Assembly (NCBI GenBank): GCA_021463195.1
Contig: JAJTXZ010000047.1
Location: 1-38,804 of the forward strand
Direction of reading: 5' to 3'
Length of the DNA: 38,804 bases
Origin: Anaerolineae bacterium
Lineage (GTDB): Bacteria; Chloroflexota; Anaerolineae; UBA4142; SHND01
The notes beneath the pieces were generated by a model, which was not told the origin of the DNA, made no database searches, and saw only the letters and a program-made list of their open reading frames with translations. A program made the translations under genes and the position numbers. This document shows positions 23,609 through 32,360 of this stretch, in pieces. Every line of letters starts with the position of its first letter. Positions within the stretch are counted from its first letter, which is position 1.

Positions 23609-25336
23609 CTATTCCCGAATCTCCAGCAGCGAAAAAAAATCGCCCTTGCCATCTTCGACGCGTTCTAAATTTTCCGGGTCGCCGCGCCACAGCATTTGAT
23701 TTTCGCGTTCGACCAAAAATTTATACGCGCGCAAACCGCGCGGCGGACGCGGAATAGTGCCGTGCCATACGCCCGGCGCGCGTTCGTGCAGCCGATGCGC
23801 GTGCGTTTTCCAACCGTTCCAATCGCCCACCACCGCCACGCGCTGCGCTTTGACATCGTAATAAATAAATTCAATCGCGTCGGAATGCACGCGCGGCGAA
23901 AGCGGCAAGTTCGCCAACGCGCCGTGCGGCGCGCGCAGCGCCTGCGCCACCGCGTGCGCCGCGTTCAAGACCCCATAGCCCTGCTGCGCGCGCGAAACAT
24001 GTTCCAACGGACGCGCGGTCTCTTTGAGAATCGTTTCAACCTGCGCGGGAGTTAACGTCGGATTCGCTTCAAACATTTGCGCGACCACCGCCGCCACAAT
24101 CGGCGCCGCCATCGAAGTCCCGTCCGCATGTTGATAATGCGCGTGAATATATTTTTGCTCTATCATGCGCGCGCGAATCGCGCGGCGAATCTCATCCAGC
24201 GCTAAATTGAGCGTTTCCTTTTTAAAGGTGTTTTCCGCCTTGCGCGTCTGCAATAATTTTTGCAATTCCGCGTCCGACGCGTGCAGCAACTTCCATAAAT
24301 ATTGCCCTTCGTTATATACCCAGGTGCGCGGCAGCATCGGCGCGGGCACCCATACCGCGGGCGCGATCACATCCGGTTTCGAGACCGCGCGTCCGCCGTG
24401 CCCATAATTGGAATGATACAAATGATAGCGCGCGCGCTCCAATGAATTGCGATCGTCGAGTCCGCCCACCGCAATCGCCGACGGCGCGCTCGCGGGCGGC
24501 ACGACGCGCTCGACATTATCATTCCCAATCGCGCATACGACGACCATCCCGCGCGCCGACGCTTCTTCGACCAATTCATCCAAAACGCCCAGCGCGCCAT
24601 CCGAAGGAATATCGCCGCCGACCGAAAGATTCACCACGCGAATATTGTAATGATGCTGTTGTTGAATCACCCAATACAGCGCGCGATAAATATCATTTTC
24701 GTGAATCGCGTGCCCGCGCCGATTTCCCGTTTTCACCAGCGCCAAACGCGCGTTGTACGCGATCCCGCGAAATTTTCCGTCCGATAAAAAACCATTGCCC
24801 GCCGCGACGCAGCTAGTCATCAAACCGTGCCAACTCGTCAGCGTCGGGCTCCGAAAATTCGGACGTTCGATCGGCGTTTTACCCGTCGCGTCCACATGCG
24901 TCAAAATGCGATTATATGGTTTCGTGAGATCGGGATGCGGATAAAAACCCGAATCGAGAAACGCCATCACGACGCCGCGTCCGGTAAATTGCGGATACGC
25001 GTGCATTCGATACGGTGTCGTCAGCAGCGCGGTTTCCGCGCGCGAATAGACTGGGTACGGCAGCTGCAATTCATGCTGAATGGATTCCGCGCGGCGTTGT
25101 TGATGTAGCAACGCCGCCGCGTCGAGGACGCAGCGCGGACACGCGCCTTGCGCCGGTTTCCAATGCGGCGCTTGCGTTTGCAGCGCGCGCGCGAAATGCG
25201 GTTCCAAGTTCTGACTCTGTTCAAGCAGCGTCGCGTCAGCGCGCCGTCCGCAGCGCGGACAAAACGCCGCATCCGCCAGCGACGCGTCGCCCGCGCGGCG
25301 CGGCGACAAGGGAAAACTTTTAAATAGGGCGGACAC
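23609..25336 (-). CDS. Subtilase with N-terminal zinc ribbon and C-terminal glycogen-binding-like domain
   Basis: The protein has 575 residues, starting with GTG at 25334-25336 and no signal peptide, so it is probably cytoplasmic. C26/C29 (CPRC) and C66/C69 (CPRC) form a likely zinc ribbon. The S8 peptidase core follows with D128 (MAFLDSGFYPHPDL), H170 (TSWHGLMTSCVAAGNG), oxyanion N272 (CAIGNDNVE) and S408 (ADGTSMAAPIVAA), so all catalytic residues are present. An inserted charged helical segment lies at about 350-395. Residues about 485-575 (VAVVGDWNGWKTHAHRLHER, GVWHGTIP, YKFLVE) resemble the CBM48/AMPK-type glycogen-binding domain found in branching enzymes. This three-part arrangement is unusual. 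The gene precedes the esterase and the ligase cluster and could mature a peptide product or be an unrelated housekeeping protease. Confidence 0.88.
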   Translation of the reverse strand: MSALFKSFPLSPRRAGDASLADAAFCPRCGRRADATLLEQSQNLEPHFARALQTQAPHWKPAQGACPRCVLDAAALLHQQRRAESIQHELQLPYPVYSRAETALLTTPYRMHAYPQFTGRGVVMAFLDSGFYPHPDLTKPYNRILTHVDATGKTPIERPNFRSPTLTSWHGLMTSCVAAGNGFLSDGKFRGIAYNARLALVKTGNRRGHAIHENDIYRALYWVIQQQHHYNIRVVNLSVGGDIPSDGALGVLDELVEEASARGMVVVCAIGNDNVERVVPPASAPSAIAVGGLDDRNSLERARYHLYHSNYGHGGRAVSKPDVIAPAVWVPAPMLPRTWVYNEGQYLWKLLHASDAELQKLLQTRKAENTFKKETLNLALDEIRRAIRARMIEQKYIHAHYQHADGTSMAAPIVAAVVAQMFEANPTLTPAQVETILKETARPLEHVSRAQQGYGVLNAAHAVAQALRAPHGALANLPLSPRVHSDAIEFIYYDVKAQRVAVVGDWNGWKTHAHRLHERAPGVWHGTIPRPPRGLRAYKFLVERENQMLWRGDPENLERVEDGKGDFFSLLEIRE

Positions 25337-25399
25337 GCGTCCGAGTGTAGCACGAGTGGGAAAAATGTGTCAATGCGTGGACGACAAAATAATAATTTG

Positions 25400-27448
25400 T
25401 TATCCGAATCCGCTGGAACCGCCACCGCCGCCGCTGCCGCCGCTGGAACCGCCGCCCGACCAACTTGACCCTGAAGACGACCATGAGCTATCGGAAGAGG
25501 AACTGCTCTCTGCCGACGAACTGACCCATTCCACCGCATCGCCAACGCCGCGCGCCAAAGTCTCCGTCACGCTCCGCGTCGTCGGTTTTTCGACGAATGC
25601 CGACGCGGACGAATTGAGAAAATCAAATAAATTGCCGCTCACGCGATTCAACCCAACGAATGCGCTGCGCGCGAACGTGTCCAGCTTTGGCGCGTCTTGT
25701 TTCCCTTTTGGGGCGTTGAGCGAATCGCGCAGTCGCGACGCGTCAGCGGACGACGCGTCAAAAGCGTCCGAGGCGTCGCTGGACGCGGCGGATTCGTCAA
25801 CTTGCGCGTCGCGCCGCGTCGCGCCGCTGCGCCATGTCCAATCGTCAGGCGGCGGCGTATACGGAATGTACCACGTCGGCGCGGGCGTATCCGCCAGTTT
25901 GAATTTTTCAATCCACGTTTTTTCCAAACCGAACGCGATCGCGTACGGCAAATATTCGGCGAATTTAGCCCGCGCCGCTTGAACGCTGTCATAATTTTCC
26001 AAATGCGCGAGATAGCGTTTGAACGCGTTCCACTGCGCCGCCGCCAGCGCGCCTTTTGGCGTGCGCTGCGGCATCACACGGCTCAATCCCAACAGCGCGA
26101 TAAATAATGTTTCCAATCCGCACAATGGCAAAAACGCCAACGGCGCAAACGCAAATGCAAAGCAAGCGATTGCAAAACCGACCAGCGGCAGCAAAAGCGC
26201 GCCCCATTTGCCGACGCGAAAATACAAATTGCGCGTGGCGAGCGGACTTGACGGAAAGAAACCGCGCTCGACCACTTGACGATACAGGTCATCTTGCAAA
26301 CCGTCGAGATACGCATAAAACGAACCGCGCACCTCTTCGAGCCGTCGCTTGACTTGGCCGCGCAACAGCGCGTCGAGCATCAAGCGTTCGAACGACGCGA
26401 GATTCGCGTCATCTTTGGCTGTGCGCTCGAATTCGGGCGCGCCAAAACCGTCGGTCTCGCGGATTCGCAAATAACCGCGCTGCGCCAAATCCGCGATTGT
26501 CGCCAAAACATCTTGCAAATCCGCGCGTTCATCCAACAGCGTCCCTACCACTCCGGGCGGAGTGTCGTCCGGCGGCTGTGGCAAGAATTCCGCGCGCCAA
26601 GCTGTCGGTTTGTCGCGTCCGAACAGATACCACAGCGCGAGCAACAGCAATGGTCCGCCCAGCGCGATGATCACAAACGCTGTCGCCGCGATAAAATTAT
26701 TTTGCGCGGCGATGCGTTCCACGCGGTCGTCCCATTGCTGCCATGTTTCCGGTTTGGCGTCGAGAACGTGCGGAAACTGCGCGCGGATTTCCCAAAACGT
26801 GTCCGGCGCAAACGGCCCGCCGTTGAATTCTACTGTTCTGCCATCCAACACGCGTCCGCCAGCGGTTTCTGTGTAATTCAGATACGCGCTCGTCTTGATT
26901 TGGTCGGCGGCGAATTCCGCCGGCAGATGCAAGATTACGCGCGCCGTTTTAATCGGATACGCGCGGTCCGCCTCGATAAACTTCCACCAGAATTGGTCGC
27001 CGCCGTCGTAAATTCGCGTCGCGCCGCGCACGGTGTATTGCAATTCAAACGCGCGCGTGTCGGAAAAAAATTTAGCGCGCTGATTTGTCGGCGGAAAACG
27101 CCAGGTGATTTTGTACGCGTCCGCGGTTTCAGTCACCGCAAAGTTAAAATCGCCGGAACCCTCTTGAAACACCGTCGCGCCTTCGCGCACACTCCACGCG
27201 ACAATATCGCGCAGTTTGTTTTTAGGAATTTCGCGGAACGCGAACGTGAACGGACCGTTTTGAAAATCCACCACCCACGTCTCGACGAACCGCGCGTCGC
27301 CATTCGGCAAAATTGTAATATCCGCATTGCGTTCGAGCGCCACGACGCTTTTGCCCGTTTGCGCGGCGGCGGCTGACGCCAATGCCAACGTCGCCGCCAA
27401 TCCTACAAGCAAAATAAAATAGAGCTGCCGCGTTTTCATGCGCGCCAT
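25400..27448 (-). CDS. DUF2207-type membrane protein
   Basis: The protein has 682 residues from an ATG at 27446-27448; a second ATG at 27437-27439 is as likely and gives MKTRQLYFILLVGL. A signal peptide (LYFILLVGLAATLALASAAAA) precedes a beta-rich outer domain with the DUF2207 signatures VVALERNADITILPNGDARF and FTFAFREIP. A membrane segment follows (FIAATAFVIIALGGPLLLLALWYLFG), then a cytoplasmic region (PGVVGTLLDERADLQDVLAT, with ATIADLAQRGYLRI), two further membrane segments at about 415-460, and a low-complexity Ser/Asp- then Gly/Ser-rich tail. The family is widespread and of unknown function. It is preceded by a strong inverted repeat (27461-27505). Confidence 0.9.
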   Translation of the reverse strand: MARMKTRQLYFILLVGLAATLALASAAAAQTGKSVVALERNADITILPNGDARFVETWVVDFQNGPFTFAFREIPKNKLRDIVAWSVREGATVFQEGSGDFNFAVTETADAYKITWRFPPTNQRAKFFSDTRAFELQYTVRGATRIYDGGDQFWWKFIEADRAYPIKTARVILHLPAEFAADQIKTSAYLNYTETAGGRVLDGRTVEFNGGPFAPDTFWEIRAQFPHVLDAKPETWQQWDDRVERIAAQNNFIAATAFVIIALGGPLLLLALWYLFGRDKPTAWRAEFLPQPPDDTPPGVVGTLLDERADLQDVLATIADLAQRGYLRIRETDGFGAPEFERTAKDDANLASFERLMLDALLRGQVKRRLEEVRGSFYAYLDGLQDDLYRQVVERGFFPSSPLATRNLYFRVGKWGALLLPLVGFAIACFAFAFAPLAFLPLCGLETLFIALLGLSRVMPQRTPKGALAAAQWNAFKRYLAHLENYDSVQAARAKFAEYLPYAIAFGLEKTWIEKFKLADTPAPTWYIPYTPPPDDWTWRSGATRRDAQVDESAASSDASDAFDASSADASRLRDSLNAPKGKQDAPKLDTFARSAFVGLNRVSGNLFDFLNSSASAFVEKPTTRSVTETLARGVGDAVEWVSSSAESSSSSDSSWSSSGSSWSGGGSSGGSGGGGGSSGFG

Positions 27449-27460
27449 TATAAATGATGT

Positions 27461-27505
27461 CGCGGCTTGGTACAACACATTCCAAATTTGTTGTGCCAAG
27501 CCGCG
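27461..27505. repeat. 17-bp inverted repeat just upstream of the DUF2207 gene
   Basis: CGCGGCTTGGTACAACA (27461-27477) pairs with 27489-27505 with one wobble, around an 11-base loop. It ends 13 bases before the chosen start, where a ribosome-binding site would be expected and none is visible. It could act as an operator or as a structure masking translation. Confidence 0.7.
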
Positions 27506-27518
27506 TAACGCCAAGTGT

Positions 27519-27556
27519 AAATAAAAAAAGCGTTGACTCGATATCGAATCAACGCT
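27519..27556 (-). terminator. Intrinsic terminator after the FtsK-associated membrane protein
   Basis: On the minus strand, AGCGTTGA and TCAACGCT (27549-27556/27529-27536) pair and are followed by a T7 run. It lies directly after the stop of the gene at 27562 and separates that operon from the DUF2207 gene. Confidence 0.85.
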
Positions 27557-27561
27557 ACTCT

Positions 27562-27990
27562 TTAATCCCCATCTTCTTCGCCCACAATTTTAAAGGTTCG
27601 TTCGCGCATCGGCGCGGGCAGCGCGGGCGGCGCCGTCGGCGGAAAATAATTATTATACGGCGCAAGCGTTTGCGCTCCTTGCGGCGGCGCGACGACAATA
27701 ATTTGCGGCGGCGTGAATTGCGGCGACGGCGACGGCGCGCGATGCACCGCGTAAGGCGTCGCGGGTTCCAGCTCGAACTCGGGTTCAATATATTCAGCTG
27801 TTGGATAGCGCGCGCGTTCGCGCGTCAACGCCAGCGCAAGGCCAATCGAAACCGGAATGCTGGCGATGATGCCGCACGCCACGCCGGCAATCGTCATAAG
27901 CGCTTCATCCGATAAACGCGCGCCGATTTGATATGCCAAGATGCCCGCGCCGACGATAGCTGTCGCAAGGATTCCAATGCGTCCCAACAT
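27562..27990 (-). CDS. Small membrane protein encoded with the FtsK-like ATPase
   Basis: The protein has 142 residues from the ATG at 27988-27990. It has two membrane segments (IGILATAIVGAGILAYQIG and TIAGVACGIIASIPVSIGLA) followed by a Pro-rich cytoplasmic tail with RAPSPSPQFTPPQ and PPTAPPALPAPMRER. I do not recognise a family. It begins 4 bases after the stop of the FtsK-like gene, so they share a transcript. A plausible role is membrane tethering of that ATPase, which itself lacks membrane segments. Confidence 0.8.
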   Translation of the reverse strand: MLGRIGILATAIVGAGILAYQIGARLSDEALMTIAGVACGIIASIPVSIGLALALTRERARYPTAEYIEPEFELEPATPYAVHRAPSPSPQFTPPQIIVVAPPQGAQTLAPYNNYFPPTAPPALPAPMRERTFKIVGEEDGD

Positions 27991-27994
27991 CTCG

Positions 27995-29026
27995 TCACCC
28001 TGTTCCTTTCTGACGCGCCGCGTCAGCGCCTGCGACCCAATGCGCGATTTGCACACGCGTTTTGTCGCCGTTCGCAATCAATAAAAAATCGCCGCGTCCC
28101 GCCAATTTTTCCGCGCCGCTTTTTGCCATACCCGACGCGATTAACGCTTCGTGCGCTGAGGTGACTTTGCCCACCAGGCGCGCGGGAAAATTGGCTATGA
28201 CCAAATTGCCCAGCGCGCGCGCGGTCGGCTTTTGCGTGCAGCCAATGATTGCGATGCCCGCGCTGCGTCCGCGCTGCGTTAACCGCGTTAACAAGGTTTC
28301 CAGCGCGCTGCCGCCTTGCAGCAATAAATCCGCGAGCTCGTCCAGTAAAACAATAATGCGCGGATGTTGGATGCGCCGCTCTTGACGGCGCGTCATTTCT
28401 TCGGTCAACCATTCCAACCGTTCGCGCGCGGTTTCAATGTCCGGCACAATGGGGCATATCAAATGCGGCGCGGCGGCGAACTCGGCATAGTCGCTGCCCT
28501 TGGGGTCAATTAACAAAATTTGAATTTCGCGCGCGCGTTGAAAACTTGTGAACGATGCCAATAGAGTGCGCGCGGCTTGCGTCTTGCCTGAACCGGTTGT
28601 GCCGACAATCAGCAAATGAGGAATTTCGACGCTCCCCACGCGCGCCAATAAAGATAATCCTTCCGGCGTCATGCCCAACAGCGCGGTGCCAGCCACGCGC
28701 AGCGCCGCGTGGACGCGCGCGTTGTCGCGCAGTTGCGCGAGCAATTCTTGAAACGAAAGTAGACGCGCGTCGCGGCGCGGAATTTCGATATGCAGCGCGC
28801 CCTGTTCGCGCACGAGGCGCGCGACGGACACACCCAACGCGAGCGCGAGCTCTGCGGTGAGATGTTCGACTTGGCTAATTTTGGTTGTCGGCGCGGGCGT
28901 GAGGTGAAATTGAATTGTGCGCGGGGTAACGCGTCCGCCGGTCACGCGGGCGGGCGCTTTATGCGTTGCAAGCACGGCTTCGATGCGGTCGGCTTGCAGA
29001 TGGAGACGCTGTTGCAACTGAAACAT
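27995..29026 (-). CDS. Short FtsK/SpoIIIE-like DNA translocase ATPase
   Basis: The protein has 343 residues. Walker A is VGTTGSGKTQ (residues about 141-150), Walker B is IIVLLDELADLLL, and GCTQKPTARALGNLVIANFP is the FtsK-type sensor region. SVEIPHLLIVGTTGSGKT matches the start of the FtsK motor. The four membrane segments and the C-terminal gamma domain of chromosome-segregating FtsK are absent, so it is a motor only. The membrane part may be supplied by the next gene. A consensus promoter with a LexA-type box lies directly upstream, with the start codon about two bases from the predicted transcription start, suggesting a leaderless, DNA-damage-induced mRNA. A role in DNA repair, DNA transfer or segregation under stress is likely. 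Confidence 0.88.
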   Translation of the reverse strand: MFQLQQRLHLQADRIEAVLATHKAPARVTGGRVTPRTIQFHLTPAPTTKISQVEHLTAELALALGVSVARLVREQGALHIEIPRRDARLLSFQELLAQLRDNARVHAALRVAGTALLGMTPEGLSLLARVGSVEIPHLLIVGTTGSGKTQAARTLLASFTSFQRAREIQILLIDPKGSDYAEFAAAPHLICPIVPDIETARERLEWLTEEMTRRQERRIQHPRIIVLLDELADLLLQGGSALETLLTRLTQRGRSAGIAIIGCTQKPTARALGNLVIANFPARLVGKVTSAHEALIASGMAKSGAEKLAGRGDFLLIANGDKTRVQIAHWVAGADAARQKGTG

Positions 29027-29034
29027 CTGAATTG

Positions 29035-29063
29035 ATTATACAGAACGTATGTTCTATTGTCAA
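29035..29063 (-). promoter_or_regulatory. Consensus promoter with LexA-type box in the spacer
   Basis: On the minus strand, TTGACA (29058-29063), exactly 17 bases and TATAAT (29035-29040) form a perfect sigma-70 promoter. Inside the spacer lies GAACGTATGTTC (29043-29054), which fits the GAAC-N4-GTTC SOS box used by LexA of Bacillus and actinobacteria. A bound repressor would block the promoter completely. The expected start (about 29028) is almost at the ATG at 29024-29026. Confidence 0.8.
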
Positions 29064-29164
29064 TACGCATAGTCATTTGTCGCATTTCACTTTGGGGGGC
29101 TGTTGCGAATCCAATGCGCGCCAACAAAAACACGAAACGGTTTGCTGCGAGCATTGATCTTTTC

Positions 29165-32038
29165 TCAGAGCGTGAGCGTGGCGCGCGTCAGGCCTTCTTC
29201 AATGTCGTACTTTAATACAAAGCCCAATTTTTCGGTCACGCGTTTCATGCCGGTATTCTCGGGCAAGATTTCGCCGACGATGCGCGCGATGCCTTCGACG
29301 CGTCCGATTTCGACGAGCTTGGTCAAGAGGGTTGTGCCGAGACCTTGCTTTTGCATATCGTCGCGGATTAGCACGGCGAATTCCGCGTCGCGCGAATTTT
29401 GAATCCGACTGAGGCGCGCGACCGCGAGCAATTCACGCGTTACTGTTTGAACGGGCGCAGCTTGTTCCATCGCGTCGTTGACAGAGGAGGCGGCGCGAGT
29501 GTCGCGTTCCACTACCAGCGCAAGCTCGCGGTCGTAATCATTTGTGGCGATGCGCGCCAAGCGATCATGCGCGATGCGCTGCGATAAATTCAGCGCGTGG
29601 AAATAGCGCAGGTATACGCTTTGCTCGGACAATTTTTCGTGAAAGTGAATCAGCAGCGGTTCATCTTCGGGGCGGATCGGGCGAATCATTACGGGCGTGC
29701 CGTCGCGCAGATTGAACGGTTCGACGTATTGCGCGGGATAGGGTCGAATCACGGGACGCGGCAGTTGATGTTCCGCCAATGTCGGGTCGTGCAGCGCAAT
29801 GCGCGCGTCCAATGCCAATACTCGCAGCGCGCCCTTGTTTTCATCGGCGAAGGGCGGCAGCGCCATCAACGGATGAATTTCAATCGCCTTGATGCGCGGT
29901 TGTTCCGCGACGAGTTGACTGAAACGCGCGAGCGTTTGTTCCAACAGTTGCGTGTCCACATTCGCTTCGCGCAAAATAGTGTATACGCGCGTGTTTTCCA
30001 TCATGCGGCGCGCCAAGGTCGTGTTGAGCGGCGGCAAACCGAGCGCGTCATCGCGAAAGCGCGCGTCGAGCAAGAGCGACATATCCGCGAAACGCTGCGC
30101 CGATTCGGCCTCGGCGGGCGGCGGACGTTTTTCCGCGCCAAAACGCAGCACTGGACCAAATTGCGGGTCGAACATACTGCCGAGATGCAGCGCATAACCA
30201 TCTGATACATTCAACATGGGTTGCAAGAGAACGCCGTGAAATTTTTCTTTGCCCAATAGATTGGCGACCGTATTTTTCACCGCGCGAAAAGTCGCGCGGA
30301 CATTATTCGCGCTGGTGATATTTAAAATCACGCCGCCAAAGGCGCTCTTGCTGACAATGCGGTCCGTGTTGAGTTTCATGACCACCGGATAACCCAACGT
30401 GTCTGCCGCCTTGACCGCTTGCGCGGCGGTTGTCACCCAATGCGTTTCGACGAACGGAATGCCGTACGCTTCGAGAATTTCCTGCGATTCTTTTTCGGTT
30501 AATAGAATGCGGCGCGCCTGACAGGCCTGTTCGAGCAGCGTTTGAACGCGAACGCGCGCGCGGTCATCTTCTTGGTCTGATAAAGGCGCGGGCGTTTCAT
30601 ACAGCGCGCGTAAATTTTCGCTATAACGCCATAGATAATTGAACATGCGTACTGCGTGATCGGGATAAGAAAACACCGGCACGCCCGCGTTGCGTAAAAT
30701 ATTCGCGCCCACTTCCACTTCGGCGCCGCCCATCCATGCGGCGAGCAGCGGTTTGCTCCGCAACTGCGCGAATGGTTTGACCGCTTCGGCGGACGCGGTG
30801 GGATCGGTCATAGCTTGCGGCGTCAATATCACCATCACGCCATCTGTCTGCGGATCGCGGGATATCACATCCATCGCTTTGCCAAAGAGCGCCGGTTCGG
30901 CATCGCCGAGCAAATCTATCGGATTGGCGTGACTCCAATGCAAGGGCAAAAGACTGTCCAGCTGCGCGAGCGTTTCGCCGCTAAATTCCGCCAGTTTGCC
31001 GCCATAACGAATGAGCGCGTCGGTTGCCAGCACGCCTGGACCGCCCGCGTTGGTCAAAATCGCCAGACGCGGCCCGCGCGGGCGCGGCTGTTTTGCCAGC
31101 ATTTCAGCGAGATGAAACATGTCTGCCAAGGTGTCCACTCGCAACGCGCCGACGCGCCGAAATGCGGCGTCCAGCGCCGCGTCGTTTTCCGATTCCGCGC
31201 CGGTGTGTCGTTCCGCCGCGTGCGCCCCTTGTTCTGTGCGTCCTGCCTTTAAAACGATGATGGGTTTGTCCAACGCGACTTGACGCGCCGCCGAAAGAAA
31301 GGCGCGCGCGTCGCCCACTGTTTCCATGTACAACACGATGCTGCGAGTGTGCTCATCCGCGCCAAGATAATCAATCAATTCGCCCCAGCCCACATCCAGC
31401 ATTGTGCCGATGGAGACGAACGCGCTGAATCCGAAATTTTCGCGGATGCTCCAATCTAACACTGCGGTGCCTAACGCGCCGCTTTGACTCACAAAACCAA
31501 TGCCGCCTGAACGCGATAGCGAACCTGCGAACGTCGCGTTCAATCCTCTGCTCGGACGCATGATGCCCAAACAATTTGGTCCAAGGAGGCGTAACGGCGG
31601 CGCGCCCGCGGCGCGCCGCGCGTTCGCCAAAATTTGCGCTTCAAGTTCTGCGCCGTCCGCGCCGCTTTCGCGAAAGCCCGCCGAGATAATCACTGCGCCG
31701 CCTACGCCCGCGTCCGCGCACTCGCGAATAATTTCTGGCACAGTATGCGCCGGCGTCGCGATGATCGCGAGGTCAAGCGCTTCAGGCACGGCGCTGACAT
31801 GCGCGTACGCTTTGATGCCTAATACTTGGGTTTGTGAGGGATGAATCGGATAAACTGTGCCGCCGAACGGCGTATCCAGAAGGTTACGCAAGATGGTGCG
31901 TCCGATACTGCGCGGTTTTTCGGACGCGCCGATAACGGCGACGGCGCGCGGCGCAAAAAACATATCGAGCGCTGTATGACGAAAGTGCGCAATGTCGGAA
32001 GACGGGTCGCCGGGACGCGGCTTGGGTTTATTGAGCAT
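29165..32038 (-). CDS. NDP-forming acyl-CoA ligase fused to a GNAT acetyltransferase
   Basis: The protein has 957 residues from the ATG at 32036-32038. Order of domains: CoA-binding (about 15-125, [18 protein letters not shown]), ligase domain 2 ([33 protein letters not shown]), ligase-CoA domain, ATP-grasp (about 475-690, [38 protein letters not shown]), and GNAT (about 745-957, [36 protein letters not shown]). This is the Pat/PatZ protein-lysine acetyltransferase layout. Many GNAT-fused members have lost the phospho-histidine of the ligase, but here the region reads [15 protein letters not shown], so the His appears to be kept and ligase activity is possible. A partial paralogue lies at 1-500. 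Confidence 0.92.
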   Translation of the reverse strand: MLNKPKPRPGDPSSDIAHFRHTALDMFFAPRAVAVIGASEKPRSIGRTILRNLLDTPFGGTVYPIHPSQTQVLGIKAYAHVSAVPEALDLAIIATPAHTVPEIIRECADAGVGGAVIISAGFRESGADGAELEAQILANARRAAGAPPLRLLGPNCLGIMRPSRGLNATFAGSLSRSGGIGFVSQSGALGTAVLDWSIRENFGFSAFVSIGTMLDVGWGELIDYLGADEHTRSIVLYMETVGDARAFLSAARQVALDKPIIVLKAGRTEQGAHAAERHTGAESENDAALDAAFRRVGALRVDTLADMFHLAEMLAKQPRPRGPRLAILTNAGGPGVLATDALIRYGGKLAEFSGETLAQLDSLLPLHWSHANPIDLLGDAEPALFGKAMDVISRDPQTDGVMVILTPQAMTDPTASAEAVKPFAQLRSKPLLAAWMGGAEVEVGANILRNAGVPVFSYPDHAVRMFNYLWRYSENLRALYETPAPLSDQEDDRARVRVQTLLEQACQARRILLTEKESQEILEAYGIPFVETHWVTTAAQAVKAADTLGYPVVMKLNTDRIVSKSAFGGVILNITSANNVRATFRAVKNTVANLLGKEKFHGVLLQPMLNVSDGYALHLGSMFDPQFGPVLRFGAEKRPPPAEAESAQRFADMSLLLDARFRDDALGLPPLNTTLARRMMENTRVYTILREANVDTQLLEQTLARFSQLVAEQPRIKAIEIHPLMALPPFADENKGALRVLALDARIALHDPTLAEHQLPRPVIRPYPAQYVEPFNLRDGTPVMIRPIRPEDEPLLIHFHEKLSEQSVYLRYFHALNLSQRIAHDRLARIATNDYDRELALVVERDTRAASSVNDAMEQAAPVQTVTRELLAVARLSRIQNSRDAEFAVLIRDDMQKQGLGTTLLTKLVEIGRVEGIARIVGEILPENTGMKRVTEKLGFVLKYDIEEGLTRATLTL

Positions 32039-32103
32039 GGGCGCATTATAAACCAGAACAAGGCAAACCGACTGGTGATTAACCACATCACGAAAACGTA
32101 GCG

Positions 32104-32151
32104 GATTTTCAGACTCCAAGGGTTTTCGAAAACCCTTGGAGTCTGAAAATC
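32104..32151. repeat. Perfect 48-bp palindrome (dispersed hairpin, copy 3)
   Basis: The 24 bases starting GATTTTCAGACTCCAAGG (32104-32127) are followed directly by their exact complement (32128-32151) with no loop; the centre is TTTTCGAAAA. It lies 66 bases upstream of the acyl-CoA ligase start, between that gene and the DUF1684 gene. Such a long perfect palindrome is normally unstable, so it is probably recent or maintained. Confidence 0.95.
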
Positions 32152-32154
32152 AGG

Positions 32155-32286
32155 GCAATCACCAAAAACCGAGAGGAAAACTATGTCGAGGATTCAGTTG
32201 CGATGCGCGAACATCGCATCAATCGCAAGTGTGTCACCTTGGTCGGCGCGTATAGTTCGCTGCATTTAAATCTGTTTCCGCTTTGA
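32155..32286 (+). pseudogene. Possible degraded coding remnant
   Basis: This plus-strand frame stays open for 43 codons and ends at TGA 32284-32286. It reads AITKNREENYVEDSVAMREH then RINRKCVTLVGAYSSLHLNL-FPL. It has no convincing start and lies between minus-strand genes, flanked by hairpin copies 3 and 4, so it might be the tail of a decayed inserted gene. I cannot assign a family and the call is weak. The rest of the 32039-32360 spacer holds only these hairpins. Confidence 0.25.
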
Positions 32287-32293
32287 CTTGGGG

Positions 32294-32333
32294 GATAGAC
32301 CCGTTGGGTTTTCGGAAACCCAACGGGGTTATC
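32294..32333. repeat. Dispersed hairpin, copy 4 (GGGTTTTCGGAAACCC core)
   Basis: CCCGTTGGGTTT (32300-32311) pairs exactly with AAACCCAACGGG (32316-32327) around TCGG, with weak outer pairing GAT/ATC. It lies just beyond the stop of the DUF1684 gene. Confidence 0.85.
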
Positions 32334-32360
32334 TTGGACCAAACAGGAATTCGCGCTAGT

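Noticed and set aside
26276-27376. 366-residue plus-strand frame
   Set aside because: It is antisense to the DUF2207 gene, which has family motifs, a signal peptide and membrane segments; the plus frame is Arg-rich and has no recognisable domain.
32182-32268. 28-codon frame starting ATGTCGAGGATTCAG
   Set aside because: No homology, lies between two hairpins and uses a different frame from the more coding-like remnant; not supported as a gene.
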